NCBI RefSeq assembly: GCF_014696315.1
Contig: NZ_JACJPX010000032.1
Location: forward strand, 1 to 64,000
Origin: Calothrix membranacea FACHB-236
GTDB taxonomy: Bacteria > Cyanobacteriota > Cyanobacteriia > Cyanobacteriales > Nostocaceae
Direction: 5' to 3'
DNA: 64,000 nucleotides
Shown: one piece after another, positions 9,885 through 18,738 of the stretch
Position numbering within the stretch: position 1 is the first letter of the stretch
How the letters are laid out: every line of letters starts with the position of its first letter
Position numbers and translations under genes: made by a program
Notes under the pieces: generated by a model
The model's input: only the letters and a program-made list of their open reading frames with translations
Databases searched by the model: none
Told to the model about the DNA's origin: nothing

Positions 9885-10640
9885 CTAAGCAAACTTACTG
9901 GCGGCAGCAAATCGCTTATTAATCTCATCCCAATTCACCACATTCCACCACGCTTCTAAATAATCAGCACGGCGGTTTTGGTAGTTGAGATAATAGGCGT
10001 GTTCCCAAACATCATTGCCTAAAATTGGGTATTTGCCTTGACTTAAAGGAGTGTCTTGATTAGCTGTAGTAGTCACTTCCAACTTGCCATCTTTGTTGCG
10101 AACCAGCCAAACCCAACCACTACCAAATTGACCCGCACCAGCTTCATTAAATTGTTTTTTGAAAGCTGCAAAATTCCCGAAATTTTCATTGATAGCAGTT
10201 GCGATCGCGCCTGTAGGTTCACCACCACCTTTAGGCTTCATAATTTGCCAAAACATAGAGTGATTGACATGACCGCCGCCATTATTGCGTACAGTTTTGC
10301 GAATATCTGCGGGTACTTTGTCAAGTTGACGTAACAGTTCTTCAACAGTCCTGCCTTTGAGTTGTGGATGTTTCTCCAACGCTGCATTCAAGTTTTTCAC
10401 ATAAGCTGCATGATGCTTATCGTGATGAAACTGCATAGTTCTAGCATCAATATGTGGTTCCAGCGCATCATAGGCATAAGGCAGAGGCGGTAATTGAATT
10501 GCCCCTTTAGCATCTGATTTTGGTTCCGGACTTGTTGGGTTTTCGCTAGGAGAGTTCTCCGCCAAAGCGCAAGCCTCCAGTGCAAAAGTACCCACACCCG
10601 CACCAACTAAAAACAAGAAATGTCGTCGATTCATACTCAT
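9885..10640 (-). CDS. sodA: Superoxide dismutase (Mn type), membrane-anchored
   Basis: Converts superoxide to oxygen and hydrogen peroxide. The SOD core shows the metal ligands in order: first His in the [10 protein letters not shown] helix, His in [10 protein letters not shown], and Asp and His in [12 protein letters not shown]. The motif ANQDTPL carries the Gln position typical of Mn- rather than Fe-SODs. The N-terminus begins [15 protein letters not shown], a twin-arginine motif plus hydrophobic segment, and ends in a lipobox-like LEAC (Cys about 24). A Pro/Ser/Glu-rich linker precedes the catalytic domain. This predicts export through Tat and anchoring to the thylakoid or plasma membrane, in line with membrane-associated cyanobacterial MnSODs. 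Start: ATG at 10640 or 10634; an upstream in-frame ATG at 10658 adds six residues before the RR motif. A hairpin follows the stop. Confidence 0.93.
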   Translation of the reverse strand: MSMNRRHFLFLVGAGVGTFALEACALAENSPSENPTSPEPKSDAKGAIQLPPLPYAYDALEPHIDARTMQFHHDKHHAAYVKNLNAALEKHPQLKGRTVEELLRQLDKVPADIRKTVRNNGGGHVNHSMFWQIMKPKGGGEPTGAIATAINENFGNFAAFKKQFNEAGAGQFGSGWVWLVRNKDGKLEVTTTANQDTPLSQGKYPILGNDVWEHAYYLNYQNRRADYLEAWWNVVNWDEINKRFAAASKFA

Positions 10641-10689
10641 AAAAAACTTTGCAGCCAATGAATTAAATATCTAGACAGCTTTTATTGTC

Positions 10690-10790
10690 TTAGATTCAGG
10701 CTGCAAAAAAATGAGAATTGGGCATTGGGCATTGGGCATTGGGCATGGGGTAATTGGTAATGGGTAATTGGTAATGATATTCCCCTGCTC
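10690..10790. repeat. Short tandem repeats (GGGCATT / GGTAATT heptamers)
   Basis: The spacer between icd and sodA holds consecutive copies of a GGGCATT heptamer followed by GGTAATT-type units. These low-complexity heptamer arrays are common in Nostocales spacers. No function can be assigned. Confidence 0.75.
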
Positions 10791-10832
10791 CCTCTGCTCC
10801 CCAGTCCCTAATCCCCAGTCCCTAATCCCTAA

Positions 10833-12254
10833 TTACCCAAAATACTGAATAATTGCATCGGCAAATTCAGAACACTTCAAGGGTTGTACTTGTGGTTCTA
10901 GTAACCGCGCTAAATCGTAGGTGACTTGACGATTGGCGATCGCATTCCCTAAGCCTTTCTTGATCAGGTCTGCGGCTTCTTGCCAACCCATAAACTCTAG
11001 CATCATCACCCCAGACAAGATTACTGAACCGGGATTGATCCGATCTAAGCCGGCGTGTTTGGGTGCGGTACCGTGGGTAGCTTCAAAGACGGCGCAGGAA
11101 TCGCCAATATTTGCCCCTGGCCCCATTCCTAAACCGCCAACAATAGCAGCAGCAGCATCGGATAGGTAATCGCCGTTTAAATTCATGGTCGCCAGAATCG
11201 AATATTCATCGGGTCTGGTTTGGATTTGTTGAAAAATACTGTCAGCAATCCGGTCATTGACCATGATTTTATCTTTCCACTTGCCGTTGCCGTGGCTATC
11301 CCAAATTGTGTTAAGAACAGTTTCAACTTCCTTGACAATTTGCGCTTGTTTCTCCGGAGTCAGCGCATCAAATCCAGGGTCAACTTGACGGGCGTTGTCT
11401 TCTAAGGAAAGATTGGGGTTTTTCTCCTTATTACTTAAAATCCAAGATTCCCGTTCGGTGACAGTTTCTTGGCGAAATTCGGTGGTTGCTAGTTCATAAC
11501 CCCAATCACGGAAAGCGCCTTCGGTGTACTTCATGATGTTGCCCTTATGCACCAAAGTCACCTGTTGCTTGTTTTTGGGCAATAACAAGGCGTGTTTGAT
11601 GGCACGGCGTACTAAGCGCTGGGAACCCTTTTTACTAATAGGTTTGATGCCAATACCAGCATCAAGGGGGATCTGCTTTTTCCCATGTTCTGGGGTGGCG
11701 GGGATCAATTCCTCATTGAGAATTTTAATAAGGCGATCGGCAATTTCTGTGCCTTGTCGCCACTCAATCCCCAAATAAATATCTTCTGTGTTTTCCCGAT
11801 AAACAATCACATCAAGTTTTTCGGGATTTTTGTGGGGTGAGGGTGTACCTGCATAGTAGCGGCAAGGGCGTACGCAAGCATACAAGTCAAAAATTTGTCT
11901 CAGGGCCACATTTAAAGACCGAATACCACCCCCGACAGGAGTGGTCAAAGGGCCTTTAATAGCAATCCCATATTCTTTAATAGCCGTGAGAGTGTCTTGT
12001 GGTAAATACTGGTATGTACCGTATAAATCGCAAGCTTCATCCCCAGCGTAAACCTTAAACCAACTAATTTGGCGCTTCCCGTTATATGCCTTTGCTACCG
12101 CTGCATCAAGCACTTTTTGGGTAGCGGGCCAGATATCTATACCCGTTCCATCGCCCCGGATAAAGGGGATAATTGGGTTATCAGGGACAACAGGCTCACC
12201 ATTCTTAAAGGTAATTTTTTCACCCTTTGTCGGGGGGGTAATCTTGTCGTACAT
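10833..12254 (-). CDS. icd: Isocitrate dehydrogenase (NADP+)
   Basis: Oxidatively decarboxylates isocitrate to 2-oxoglutarate, making NADPH. In cyanobacteria this supplies the carbon skeleton for ammonium assimilation and the signal read by PII and NtcA. The 473-residue product from ATG 12254 matches the usual cyanobacterial length and begins [16 protein letters not shown]; the frame is open 16 codons further upstream, but that part comes from repeat-like spacer. Visible features are the substrate-binding [13 protein letters not shown] with the regulatory-type Ser, [13 protein letters not shown], the metal-binding Asp in [13 protein letters not shown], and the cofactor-loop HGTAPKHAG. It is monocistronic in appearance, with repeat-rich spacers on both sides. 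I saw no clear NtcA box upstream. Confidence 0.97.
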   Translation of the reverse strand: MYDKITPPTKGEKITFKNGEPVVPDNPIIPFIRGDGTGIDIWPATQKVLDAAVAKAYNGKRQISWFKVYAGDEACDLYGTYQYLPQDTLTAIKEYGIAIKGPLTTPVGGGIRSLNVALRQIFDLYACVRPCRYYAGTPSPHKNPEKLDVIVYRENTEDIYLGIEWRQGTEIADRLIKILNEELIPATPEHGKKQIPLDAGIGIKPISKKGSQRLVRRAIKHALLLPKNKQQVTLVHKGNIMKYTEGAFRDWGYELATTEFRQETVTERESWILSNKEKNPNLSLEDNARQVDPGFDALTPEKQAQIVKEVETVLNTIWDSHGNGKWKDKIMVNDRIADSIFQQIQTRPDEYSILATMNLNGDYLSDAAAAIVGGLGMGPGANIGDSCAVFEATHGTAPKHAGLDRINPGSVILSGVMMLEFMGWQEAADLIKKGLGNAIANRQVTYDLARLLEPQVQPLKCSEFADAIIQYFG

Positions 12255-12566
12255 ACACACACTCCTAATTGATAAATACTTTGGGAATGGGGCATGGGGC
12301 ATGGGGCATTGGGCAAGAGTGATGTGTCTTTTCTCCTCTGCTTCCTCTGCTTCCTCTGCTTCTCCATCTACCTTCCCAGCCTTTGCAGCGCAGATTTCCC
12401 CTACTTTCCTTGTACAGTATTTGGGGCTAAGGTGTGGGATTGAGTGAAATCAACGCTATTTTGTACGATCAAAAATAGTAAACTACTTTTCGCTATCAGT
12501 GTTTAATCTTTGAGAACACCCCATAGCCGATCGCAATTTCAAACTCCCACTACAACGAGTAATGGC
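12255..12566. other. Divergent spacer between icd and gun4 with two short tandem repeats
   Basis: The 312-base spacer should hold the promoters of icd (minus) and the GUN4 gene (plus). It contains a GGGGCAT array near 12287-12315 and a CTTCCTCTG array near 12337-12363. No RNA gene or operator could be identified. Confidence 0.5.
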
Positions 12567-13280
12567 ATGACAGACCCAATGATTGTATCAGGCACTGCTA
12601 ATGACATCGACTCCCTCCGAAGAACGCTAATCGCTGGGTCTCTTCAAGTCCAACAGCAAACAATCCCAAAGTTAGCTGAGTTGGGTGATGCGGGATTAGA
12701 TGTATTGATGGAATTTTTACAGAAACGTAGTGATACCCCAGCGACTTGGATTGATGGCAAGGCCTATCAAGTACTCTACAACTCTGATGCACCTAAAGCC
12801 AAAGAATTTTTGCTTTCCCATTTTCCTGAGGGAATTGTACCTCTAAAATCAGAGTGCGGGATTAATTACAATTCCTTGCAACAGCTACTTGCCGTCCAAG
12901 ACTTCCAAGCAGCCGATCGCGTAACTATCGAGAAAATGTGTGAACTAGCAGGGCCAACGGCATTACAAAGAAAATGGTTGTATTTTACCGAAGTAGAAAA
13001 TTTTCCCTCGGTTGACTTACATACTATTAATAATCTGTGGTTAGTTCACTCTGAGGGCAAGTTTGGGTTTTCCGTTCAGCGCGAAATCTGGTTAGGTTTA
13101 GGTAAAAATTGGGAGAATTTCTGGTCAAAAATCCATTGGAAAAATGGTAATAACTGGACTAGATACCCTAATGAATTTACCTGGAATTTAAGCGCCCCTA
13201 GAGGTCACTTACCCCTTTCTAATCAACTACGCGGCGTGCGAGTTATTGCTTCGTTATTTGCTCATCCTGCTTGGAAGTAG
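12567..13280 (+). CDS. GUN4 domain protein (Mg-chelatase activator)
   Basis: GUN4 proteins bind protoporphyrin IX and Mg-protoporphyrin and stimulate magnesium chelatase, the first committed step of chlorophyll synthesis. From ATG 12567 the protein has 237 residues: a helical N-terminal half of HEAT-like character (SLQVQQQTIPKLAELG, LDVLMEFLQKR) and the C-terminal GUN4 core (about 115-237) with DFQAADRVTIEKM and the porphyrin-binding fold ending NQLRGVRVIASLFAHPAW. This two-domain build and length are those of the main cyanobacterial Gun4 rather than of the shorter GUN4-kinase fusions. An upstream TTG at 12510 is in frame but would add an unrelated stretch. It is divergent from icd. Confidence 0.92.
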   Translation: MTDPMIVSGTANDIDSLRRTLIAGSLQVQQQTIPKLAELGDAGLDVLMEFLQKRSDTPATWIDGKAYQVLYNSDAPKAKEFLLSHFPEGIVPLKSECGINYNSLQQLLAVQDFQAADRVTIEKMCELAGPTALQRKWLYFTEVENFPSVDLHTINNLWLVHSEGKFGFSVQREIWLGLGKNWENFWSKIHWKNGNNWTRYPNEFTWNLSAPRGHLPLSNQLRGVRVIASLFAHPAWK

Positions 13281-13530
13281 TCATCAGGCCAATTTTGGAT
13301 TTTGCGAAAAGTTGCGTGGGCGGGTTTCCCGACTTGAGCAAACTTTTCAAGACAGATTTTAGATTTTGGATTAATGGATTTTGGATTTTGAATTAACATT
13401 TTAATAATCTAAAAATTCTCCAAATCTCAAAGACAATCACTAATCCAATTTGGTATCAGTCATCAGTCCTGAATTATCAAAATCAAGGACAAATGACCAA
13501 TGACAAACTACAAATGACAAACTACAAACA

Positions 13531-14631
13531 ATGGCAAACGTCCGTTTAGAAGACATCAAACGTAGATTTAACAACGTAACTGCTATCGAGGATATTTCTT
13601 TTGAAATTCCCGATGGCGAGTTTTGGGTTTTGGTAGGGCCTTCGGGTTGTGGGAAATCTACGATTTTGCGAACGATCGCTGGTTTAGAAACAGCCACCTC
13701 CGGTAAACTCTTTATTGGCGATCGCTTGATGAATAATATCCCAGCTAGACAGCGGGATGTAGCGATGGTTTTCCAAAACTATGCCCTATATCCCCACATG
13801 ACGGTGGCGGAAAACATCGCTTTTGGGATGCAAATGCGGAAAGTTGACCCAAAGGTAATTCAAGATAGAGTGTTGAATGTAGCGCGATCACTTTCCCTAG
13901 AACACTTGCTAGATCGCAAACCCAAACAACTTTCTGGGGGACAGCAACAACGGGTAGCCTTAGGAAGAGCGATCGCGCGTCAACCGCAAGTGTTTTTACT
14001 CGATGAACCTTTGTCTAATTTAGATGCCCAATTACGAGATGATACTAGGGCAGAGTTAAAGCAGCTGCATCAAAATGTGGGAATTACCACGGTATATGTC
14101 ACTCACGATCAAGTTGAGGCGATGACCTTGGCTGATCAAATTGTGGTACTGAATCGTGGACGCATCCAACAAATTGGCGATCCCCAAACCATTTATGCCA
14201 ATCCCGCTAATCAAATGGTGGCATCTTTTTTAGGCAATCCACCAATGAATATTTTGCCTGCAATTGCTCAGTATGAAGGTTTTAATGTTAGCGGACAGTT
14301 ATTAGAAATTCCCACAACTTTACAAGCTAAATTACAAATACGTCAAGGACAAAGTGTCGATTTGGGTATTAGGCCAGAACATATTACCATCAACAAAGAT
14401 TCAGAAAACATTCCTCAAGACTCCGCACTATTATCTGTAGAAGTGAAAGTGATAGAACCATTGGGAAGAGAAACTTTAATTCGTGCCAGTTTACCAGATT
14501 CATCAGTACTGCTGAATGTCCAGGTAGGTGGTGCGGTGCGTTTACATCCAAGCGATCGCCTTTCCTTACAACTCGATTTAAATCACTTGTTTGTGTTTGA
14601 TTCTACTACTGGTGACAGAATATTTCCTTGA
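13531..14631 (+). CDS. ABC transporter ATP-binding protein, sugar (MalK/UgpC) type
   Basis: A 366-residue ATPase of the carbohydrate-uptake class 1 (CUT1) importer family. The nucleotide-binding domain shows Walker A GPSGCGKST (about 35-43), Q-loop MVFQNYALYPHMTV, signature LSGGQQQRVALGRAIA, Walker B VFLLDEPLSNLD and switch His in VYVTHDQ. The C-terminal third is the TOBE/OB-fold regulatory region typical of MalK and UgpC (contains LGIRPEHI). No permease or binding-protein gene lies beside it. Such orphan ATPases in cyanobacteria often serve several sugar or osmolyte transporters, so the substrate is not assigned. The start ATG follows a short repeat-like spacer without a strong ribosome-binding site. 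Confidence 0.92.
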   Translation: MANVRLEDIKRRFNNVTAIEDISFEIPDGEFWVLVGPSGCGKSTILRTIAGLETATSGKLFIGDRLMNNIPARQRDVAMVFQNYALYPHMTVAENIAFGMQMRKVDPKVIQDRVLNVARSLSLEHLLDRKPKQLSGGQQQRVALGRAIARQPQVFLLDEPLSNLDAQLRDDTRAELKQLHQNVGITTVYVTHDQVEAMTLADQIVVLNRGRIQQIGDPQTIYANPANQMVASFLGNPPMNILPAIAQYEGFNVSGQLLEIPTTLQAKLQIRQGQSVDLGIRPEHITINKDSENIPQDSALLSVEVKVIEPLGRETLIRASLPDSSVLLNVQVGGAVRLHPSDRLSLQLDLNHLFVFDSTTGDRIFP

Positions 14632-15158
14632 AAACCGCTGTAATTCTACTGACAATGCCAAGTTCACAATAAAATTTGCCCCAATTAAATGGGTAACTTT
14701 ATGTAAGTAGGTCGGCGAAATTAAAGATAACTGGCTGAGGCTGTCATTTGTCCTTGGTCATTGGTCATTGGTCATTGATCATTGGTAAGGATTTCAAGCT
14801 TATTTAAGTTTCTTAACATAGTTTGGTTTATTTCCACCGAGTTACTTATTAACTCCATTTTTTCTAGGGTTTGGCAAACATAAAAAGTTTCAAAAATTCC
14901 TTGTTGTTTTTTCGCCAGGCTTTTTTGAAATACTGGTGCAGTATACAGGATTTGAGCTTTCTAATTTATATTTTCATCTCAATATTGAGGACTTTTCAAA
15001 CATTTTCTTACAATTATCTGTACCTTACTAATTTGTAATCTTCGGTATGTCAGGCTTCTATTTAATTTGTATGCAGCTAGAGGAATCCGATTTGATTGCT
15101 GAAAAAGTCTCAGCACGAAAATTATTGATGCGTTACGCTACAGGAACTAATTGAAAAA
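14632..15158. other. Long spacer with short TCATTGG repeats
   Basis: Between the ABC ATPase gene and cofG, which converge. TCATTGG units repeat near 14746-14786. The rest is AT-rich and I see no ORF or RNA gene. A short in-frame run near 15070-15150 did not resemble a gene. Confidence 0.4.
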
Positions 15159-15224
15159 AGTAATGAGTAATAAGTAGTGAGTAATAAGTAAATTTCTACT
15201 CATTACTCATTACTCATTACTCAT
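15159..15224. repeat. Imperfect inverted repeat built from GTAATGA units
   Basis: Units of the form GAGTAAT/AAGTA on the left (15160-15190) face ACTCATT units on the right (15197-15224), so the two arms can pair over some 25 bases. It lies between the converging ABC ATPase and cofG genes and may act as a bidirectional terminator, or simply be two inverted heptamer arrays. Confidence 0.6.
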
Positions 15225-15277
15225 GATGTACCTCACTTACTTCAAAAGTGCTGTATGAGTCCTATAGTACAAAAAGG

Positions 15278-16234
15278 TTAGACGCGCGATCGCTTTACCG
15301 CATTTTGCAAGTTTTCCGACAACCAATCATCAAACTGTGGATAAATTGGCAATCGCGGGACTAACTTCCACCCTGCAGGTTGTAAAATCTCTCTCAATCT
15401 CTGCTCTTGAACATGAGGATAATCGGGATTCACTTCGTCTTTGGGCCCAATTCCCCCTAAATCTCTCGCCCCAGCTTCTACACAAGCAAGTAGCCACTGT
15501 TCATCTGTAACTAAATTTGGTGGAATTTGAATTGTAATTTCTGGCGGTAAAATCTGCCGTGCTTGAGCAATTACTTGTGGTAATTGATGGGGGTCAAAAG
15601 GTGGCGCATCAAAGCTTTGCTGATGTCCTGGGCTGTGGGGTTGTAAAATCACTTCTTGAATGTGATGATAACGCTGATGAATTTGAGCTATAGCAGCTAA
15701 AGTCTCCCACCAATCAGTATTTGTTTCCCCAATTCCTAATAATAATCCTGTGGTAAAGGGTATTTTTAATTCCCCTGCCCATTCTAATTGTTGTAACCGC
15801 ACTTGGGGTAATTTGCTGGGTGCGTGTTTATGGACTGTATTTAATAGTGTTGGAGTTAATTGTTCTAACATTAACCCCATTGAAACATTAACATTCTTCA
15901 GTTTTTGCATTTCTGCAAAACTCAAGGGGCCAGCATTAGTATGAGGTAAAAATCCCATTGCTAATGCTAAATTGCCCAAATCATAAATCCTTTGCAACCA
16001 TTCTTGACGCTGCGGTGAATGAGGATGTACTTCACCACTAAGAATCAAAATTTCACAAACATTTTGGTTTTGCAGTTGTTGAAGAATATTTTTGGCTGCT
16101 GCTAAAGTCATCCAAGGACTTTTACCTGGGTCGGTACGAAAGTTACAGTATGTACATCGATTAAAGCATTCGTAAGTAGGGACAATTGTATAAGCTGGGC
16201 TATAGGTGACAACACAAGAATTATTTATTGCCAT
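15278..16234 (-). CDS. cofG: 7,8-didemethyl-8-hydroxy-5-deazariboflavin synthase, CofG subunit
   Basis: Radical-SAM enzyme that, with CofH, builds the deazaflavin FO from tyrosine and a pyrimidine precursor. In cyanobacteria FO serves as antenna chromophore of DNA photolyase. The 318-residue product begins MAINNSCVVTYSPAYTIVPT and carries the cluster-binding CFNRCTYC (CX3CX2C), then LSGEVHP, GLMLEQLTPTLLNTVHKHAPSK, TTGLLLGIGET and GGIGPKDEVNPDYP. All of these are typical of CofG rather than CofH. Start: ATG 16234; nine extra upstream codons are open but have no family match. cofH is not in the window, so the pathway partner must be elsewhere. Confidence 0.93.
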   Translation of the reverse strand: MAINNSCVVTYSPAYTIVPTYECFNRCTYCNFRTDPGKSPWMTLAAAKNILQQLQNQNVCEILILSGEVHPHSPQRQEWLQRIYDLGNLALAMGFLPHTNAGPLSFAEMQKLKNVNVSMGLMLEQLTPTLLNTVHKHAPSKLPQVRLQQLEWAGELKIPFTTGLLLGIGETNTDWWETLAAIAQIHQRYHHIQEVILQPHSPGHQQSFDAPPFDPHQLPQVIAQARQILPPEITIQIPPNLVTDEQWLLACVEAGARDLGGIGPKDEVNPDYPHVQEQRLREILQPAGWKLVPRLPIYPQFDDWLSENLQNAVKRSRV

Positions 16235-16361
16235 AAGGTTAACAAAAGAAAACGCCGACACCCTTCTGGGTGTCAGCTATTAGTTAAACAGCATTGAACT
16301 TTGATAATTGGGGCGGTGTAAAATGCTGACCCCAAAATATTTTTATAAATTTAAGCTCCCA

Positions 16362-17030
16362 CTAACTCCACTTAAAATGATGGGAGGACGAATCTGCAAA
16401 AGTAATATGCTCTTTTTCTTGCTGTTTAGCATGAATATTTTTCAGGTGCTTTTTGACTGTATTGATTGTAATGTATAGCTGATTTGCAATTTCTTTATAA
16501 GAAAGGTTCGCGCGACGTAAAAGCCAAACTTGTGCCTCACGGTCTGTTAAATTGTATTTTTTAGCATCTGCGATCGCAACACTCTGGTTATACTGATTGC
16601 AATCTTCTAAGGTCACTAATAAAAAATTGTGTTTATTTACACATAATTCTAACCATCTAGCCCGCAGCCGTAATTTAATTGTGGGAGTGGGTGCAATTTC
16701 TGATTCGATAATTATCTTTTCCCCTGGAAAAAACTCTTGACTATCAATTAAAGATTGGCAAATCCGCCATATTTCCTCGGGGATGGGATGACCTACAGTT
16801 TCTTTTAGGGCTAATTGGCGACAAATTGAACGTGCATACTCATTAGCATGAACTAACTTACCTTCAGTTGTGGCGATTAAAATGCCATCAACAAAGCTTT
16901 CAACCATCGCTTGTAGTAAATCAATTTTAGAAACAGACTCTAAATTTTCATCTTTTATCAGTTTTTTAAAAAAATTATGTCCTGAGATAGATGTAAAATT
17001 AAAGTTAGTTTCTTCATAGGGAAAAAACAT
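16362..17030 (-). CDS. LuxR-type transcriptional regulator with N-terminal PAS-like domain
   Basis: A 222-residue DNA-binding protein. The N-terminal half resembles a PAS domain (VDGILIATTEGKLVHANEYA, then ARWLELCVNKHNFLLVTLED). The C-terminus (about 150-215) is a LuxR/GerE helix-turn-helix: LTDREAQVWLLRRANLSYKE followed by IANQLYITINTVKKHLKNIH. No receiver domain is present. The start at ATG 17030 is supported by GAGGAG 6-12 bases upstream; the ATG at 17045 would overlap that site. The regulated genes and ligand are unknown. It lies between cofG and a divergent conserved gene. Confidence 0.85.
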   Translation of the reverse strand: MFFPYEETNFNFTSISGHNFFKKLIKDENLESVSKIDLLQAMVESFVDGILIATTEGKLVHANEYARSICRQLALKETVGHPIPEEIWRICQSLIDSQEFFPGEKIIIESEIAPTPTIKLRLRARWLELCVNKHNFLLVTLEDCNQYNQSVAIADAKKYNLTDREAQVWLLRRANLSYKEIANQLYITINTVKKHLKNIHAKQQEKEHITFADSSSHHFKWS

Positions 17031-17052
17031 TGTCAATCTCCTCAAAACTCAG

Positions 17053-17155
17053 CACGAAAGTCAACTTAAAGTTGTTGACTGTTGAGCGTTAACTGTTAGT
17101 AGCCAACAGTCAACAGTGAACAAAAAGGGAATCTCTTTGACTTGGAAGCCCCTAT
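17053..17155. repeat. Inverted repeat of the GTTGACTGTT family (partial MITE-like copy)
   Basis: Contains AAAGTTGTTGACTGTTGAG facing CCAACAGTCAACAGTG, followed by GGGAATCTC...GACTTGGAA. The same internal palindrome and flank occur in fuller copies at 18577-18693 and 39229-39337. It lies in the divergent spacer between the LuxR-type regulator and the gene at 17464. Confidence 0.5.
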
Positions 17156-17463
17156 ACTTGAGACTTCAGCCTTCTTTAATAGGTGTTGTAGTAAATTGTG
17201 CGGTTTGAGCTTCTGTCCCTACAATGAGTAAGTTGTAAGCTAGACAATGCTGCTGAACTAAAAACCTGTGGGATGAAGTTTGCGTAATTTAGCTGAAGCA
17301 AGGTGAAGTTTTTATTAAGTTGATTAGTGCAGCAGTAGCAGTTAGTGCAAAACAATTTTGACTGACGTACACTCTGGCGAAGATAATTCGCACGCCAGTT
17401 GCTACCCTCGAGGCGGCTACTAGTCTGGCGACCCGGCTATATAAATAAGTCTGATGGAGACTA

Positions 17464-18552
17464 ATGAATTTTAACTGCTTTGCTGCTGTACAAGCTGGGA
17501 AAAGTCAGGAGTCTAGTTATATGCAACCACATACTATTGATCAATGGTTTCCAATTGAGCAACAGCGTAAGTACGTTACTCTATTGCAAGGGCGGATTGG
17601 GATTACACGCCGTCGTGCAGAATATTTCGTCAAGCTGTGGGCTTATTTGCTGATTAAACAACAGCAAGAATCAGGTCGGCATTTACAGCAACCTTTAACA
17701 GAACTAGATTTACCAACTGGGTTTATTCCTTGTACCCATCGCGAAGCCCAAGAAGTGTTTTATGGCGAACAAGAGCGAGGGAGCGATCGCTCTGCGGGTA
17801 TGATGCTTGATAAGCTGGTGGCTTTAGGGCTGATTGAAAAAGATTTTGATGGTAGTACTACTTGTATTCGGATTCGGTCTTTGATTAGTAATCAGCAAGA
17901 CTCTACCTTAGACAAAGCTGAGATACAACTTATACCAGATTATTTCAATCCCCGAACGGATGCTATCCCTGTGGCTACGTTTCTCGCCCGTAACTACAAT
18001 TGGATGAATAAAAAAGCTACAGCGCTTCCCCATAGAATAGCTAGAATTATTCGGGGTTGGGCAGAACAATATCCTACCGGAATGCGGGTACTACGCCGCA
18101 GTGATACCCAAGATGCTGTAGGGTTTTATGTCATGTATCCTGTAGCACCTGAATCGGAAGCAAATTTCTTTCTTCCGCCACGCCAAAGCCTGCACCTGAG
18201 TGCAACTTGGGACACTGACCCATTTCAAGTTGCAACCCCAGGCGATCTCAATTGTACTTCGATTTTTGTTCGTAGCTGGCAAATTGATGTACCTTACAAA
18301 CAGCTCAATAATGTCAGCGAATTTTTAAAAGATGTGCAACAAACATTTGTGCGGATGCAAGCTGATTTTCCTGAGCTATGCGATATATATTGTTTAGTTA
18401 TCCATCCCAATGATGAACAACTAGTATCATCATTAGGCTTTCAAAAGACCAACTCAGACCCCCAAATTTATCTTAATTGGATGTATTTGCCATTAGATAA
18501 ATATTTGAGCCTGGATATTGACCAAGCAGTTTCCAGTTTAAAATTTGCATAA
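17464..18552 (+). CDS. Conserved hypothetical protein, winged-helix-like N-terminus and possible GNAT-like C-terminus
   Basis: 362 residues, family not recognised with certainty. The N-terminal 130 residues look like a winged-helix segment: GITRRRAEYFVKLWAYLLIK, then HREAQEVFYGEQERGSDRSA, MMLDKLVALGLIEKD. The C-terminal third has features reminiscent of the acetyltransferase (GNAT) fold: CDIYCLVIHPNDEQLVSSLG with a following F and a short hydrophobic strand, but no complete acetyl-CoA loop. No signal peptide or membrane helix. Start ATG 17464 has GGAG four bases upstream; a second in-frame ATG lies at 17521. The leader before it (17360-17440) is unusually GC-rich. I do not assign a function; a regulator or an acetyltransferase-like protein are both possible. 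Confidence 0.7.
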   Translation: MNFNCFAAVQAGKSQESSYMQPHTIDQWFPIEQQRKYVTLLQGRIGITRRRAEYFVKLWAYLLIKQQQESGRHLQQPLTELDLPTGFIPCTHREAQEVFYGEQERGSDRSAGMMLDKLVALGLIEKDFDGSTTCIRIRSLISNQQDSTLDKAEIQLIPDYFNPRTDAIPVATFLARNYNWMNKKATALPHRIARIIRGWAEQYPTGMRVLRRSDTQDAVGFYVMYPVAPESEANFFLPPRQSLHLSATWDTDPFQVATPGDLNCTSIFVRSWQIDVPYKQLNNVSEFLKDVQQTFVRMQADFPELCDIYCLVIHPNDEQLVSSLGFQKTNSDPQIYLNWMYLPLDKYLSLDIDQAVSSLKFA

Positions 18553-18576
18553 ACGTTTTTATCTATGGCTGTGCGT

Positions 18577-18693
18577 TAAGGGAACTCCAAAAAATAAATT
18601 ATTCCATTCAAGTCGTTGACTGTGAACTGTCAACAGTCAACGGTCAACACTAAACAATAGCAATGGAATGTTTTTTTACTTGGAATTCCCTAA
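18577..18693. mobile_element. MITE-like element, TTAGGGAATTCCAA terminal repeats
   Basis: About 117 bp bounded by TTAAGGGAACTCCAA on the left and TTGGAATTCCCTAA on the right, near-perfect terminal inverted repeats. The interior holds a GTTGACTGTGAACTGTCAAC-type palindrome. A second copy with the same ends and interior lies at 39229-39337 and a partial one at 17053-17155. It has no coding capacity. Mobility is inferred from the repeated structure. Confidence 0.6.
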
Positions 18694-18738
18694 GCAATAA
18701 TTTTTACCTACAAATCATGATGCAAAATGTTAGTCTAA

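Noticed and set aside
12267-12500. NtcA-binding site upstream of icd
   Set aside because: I looked for GTA-N8-TAC and found only partial matches around GTACGATC and GTAAACTAC with wrong spacing.
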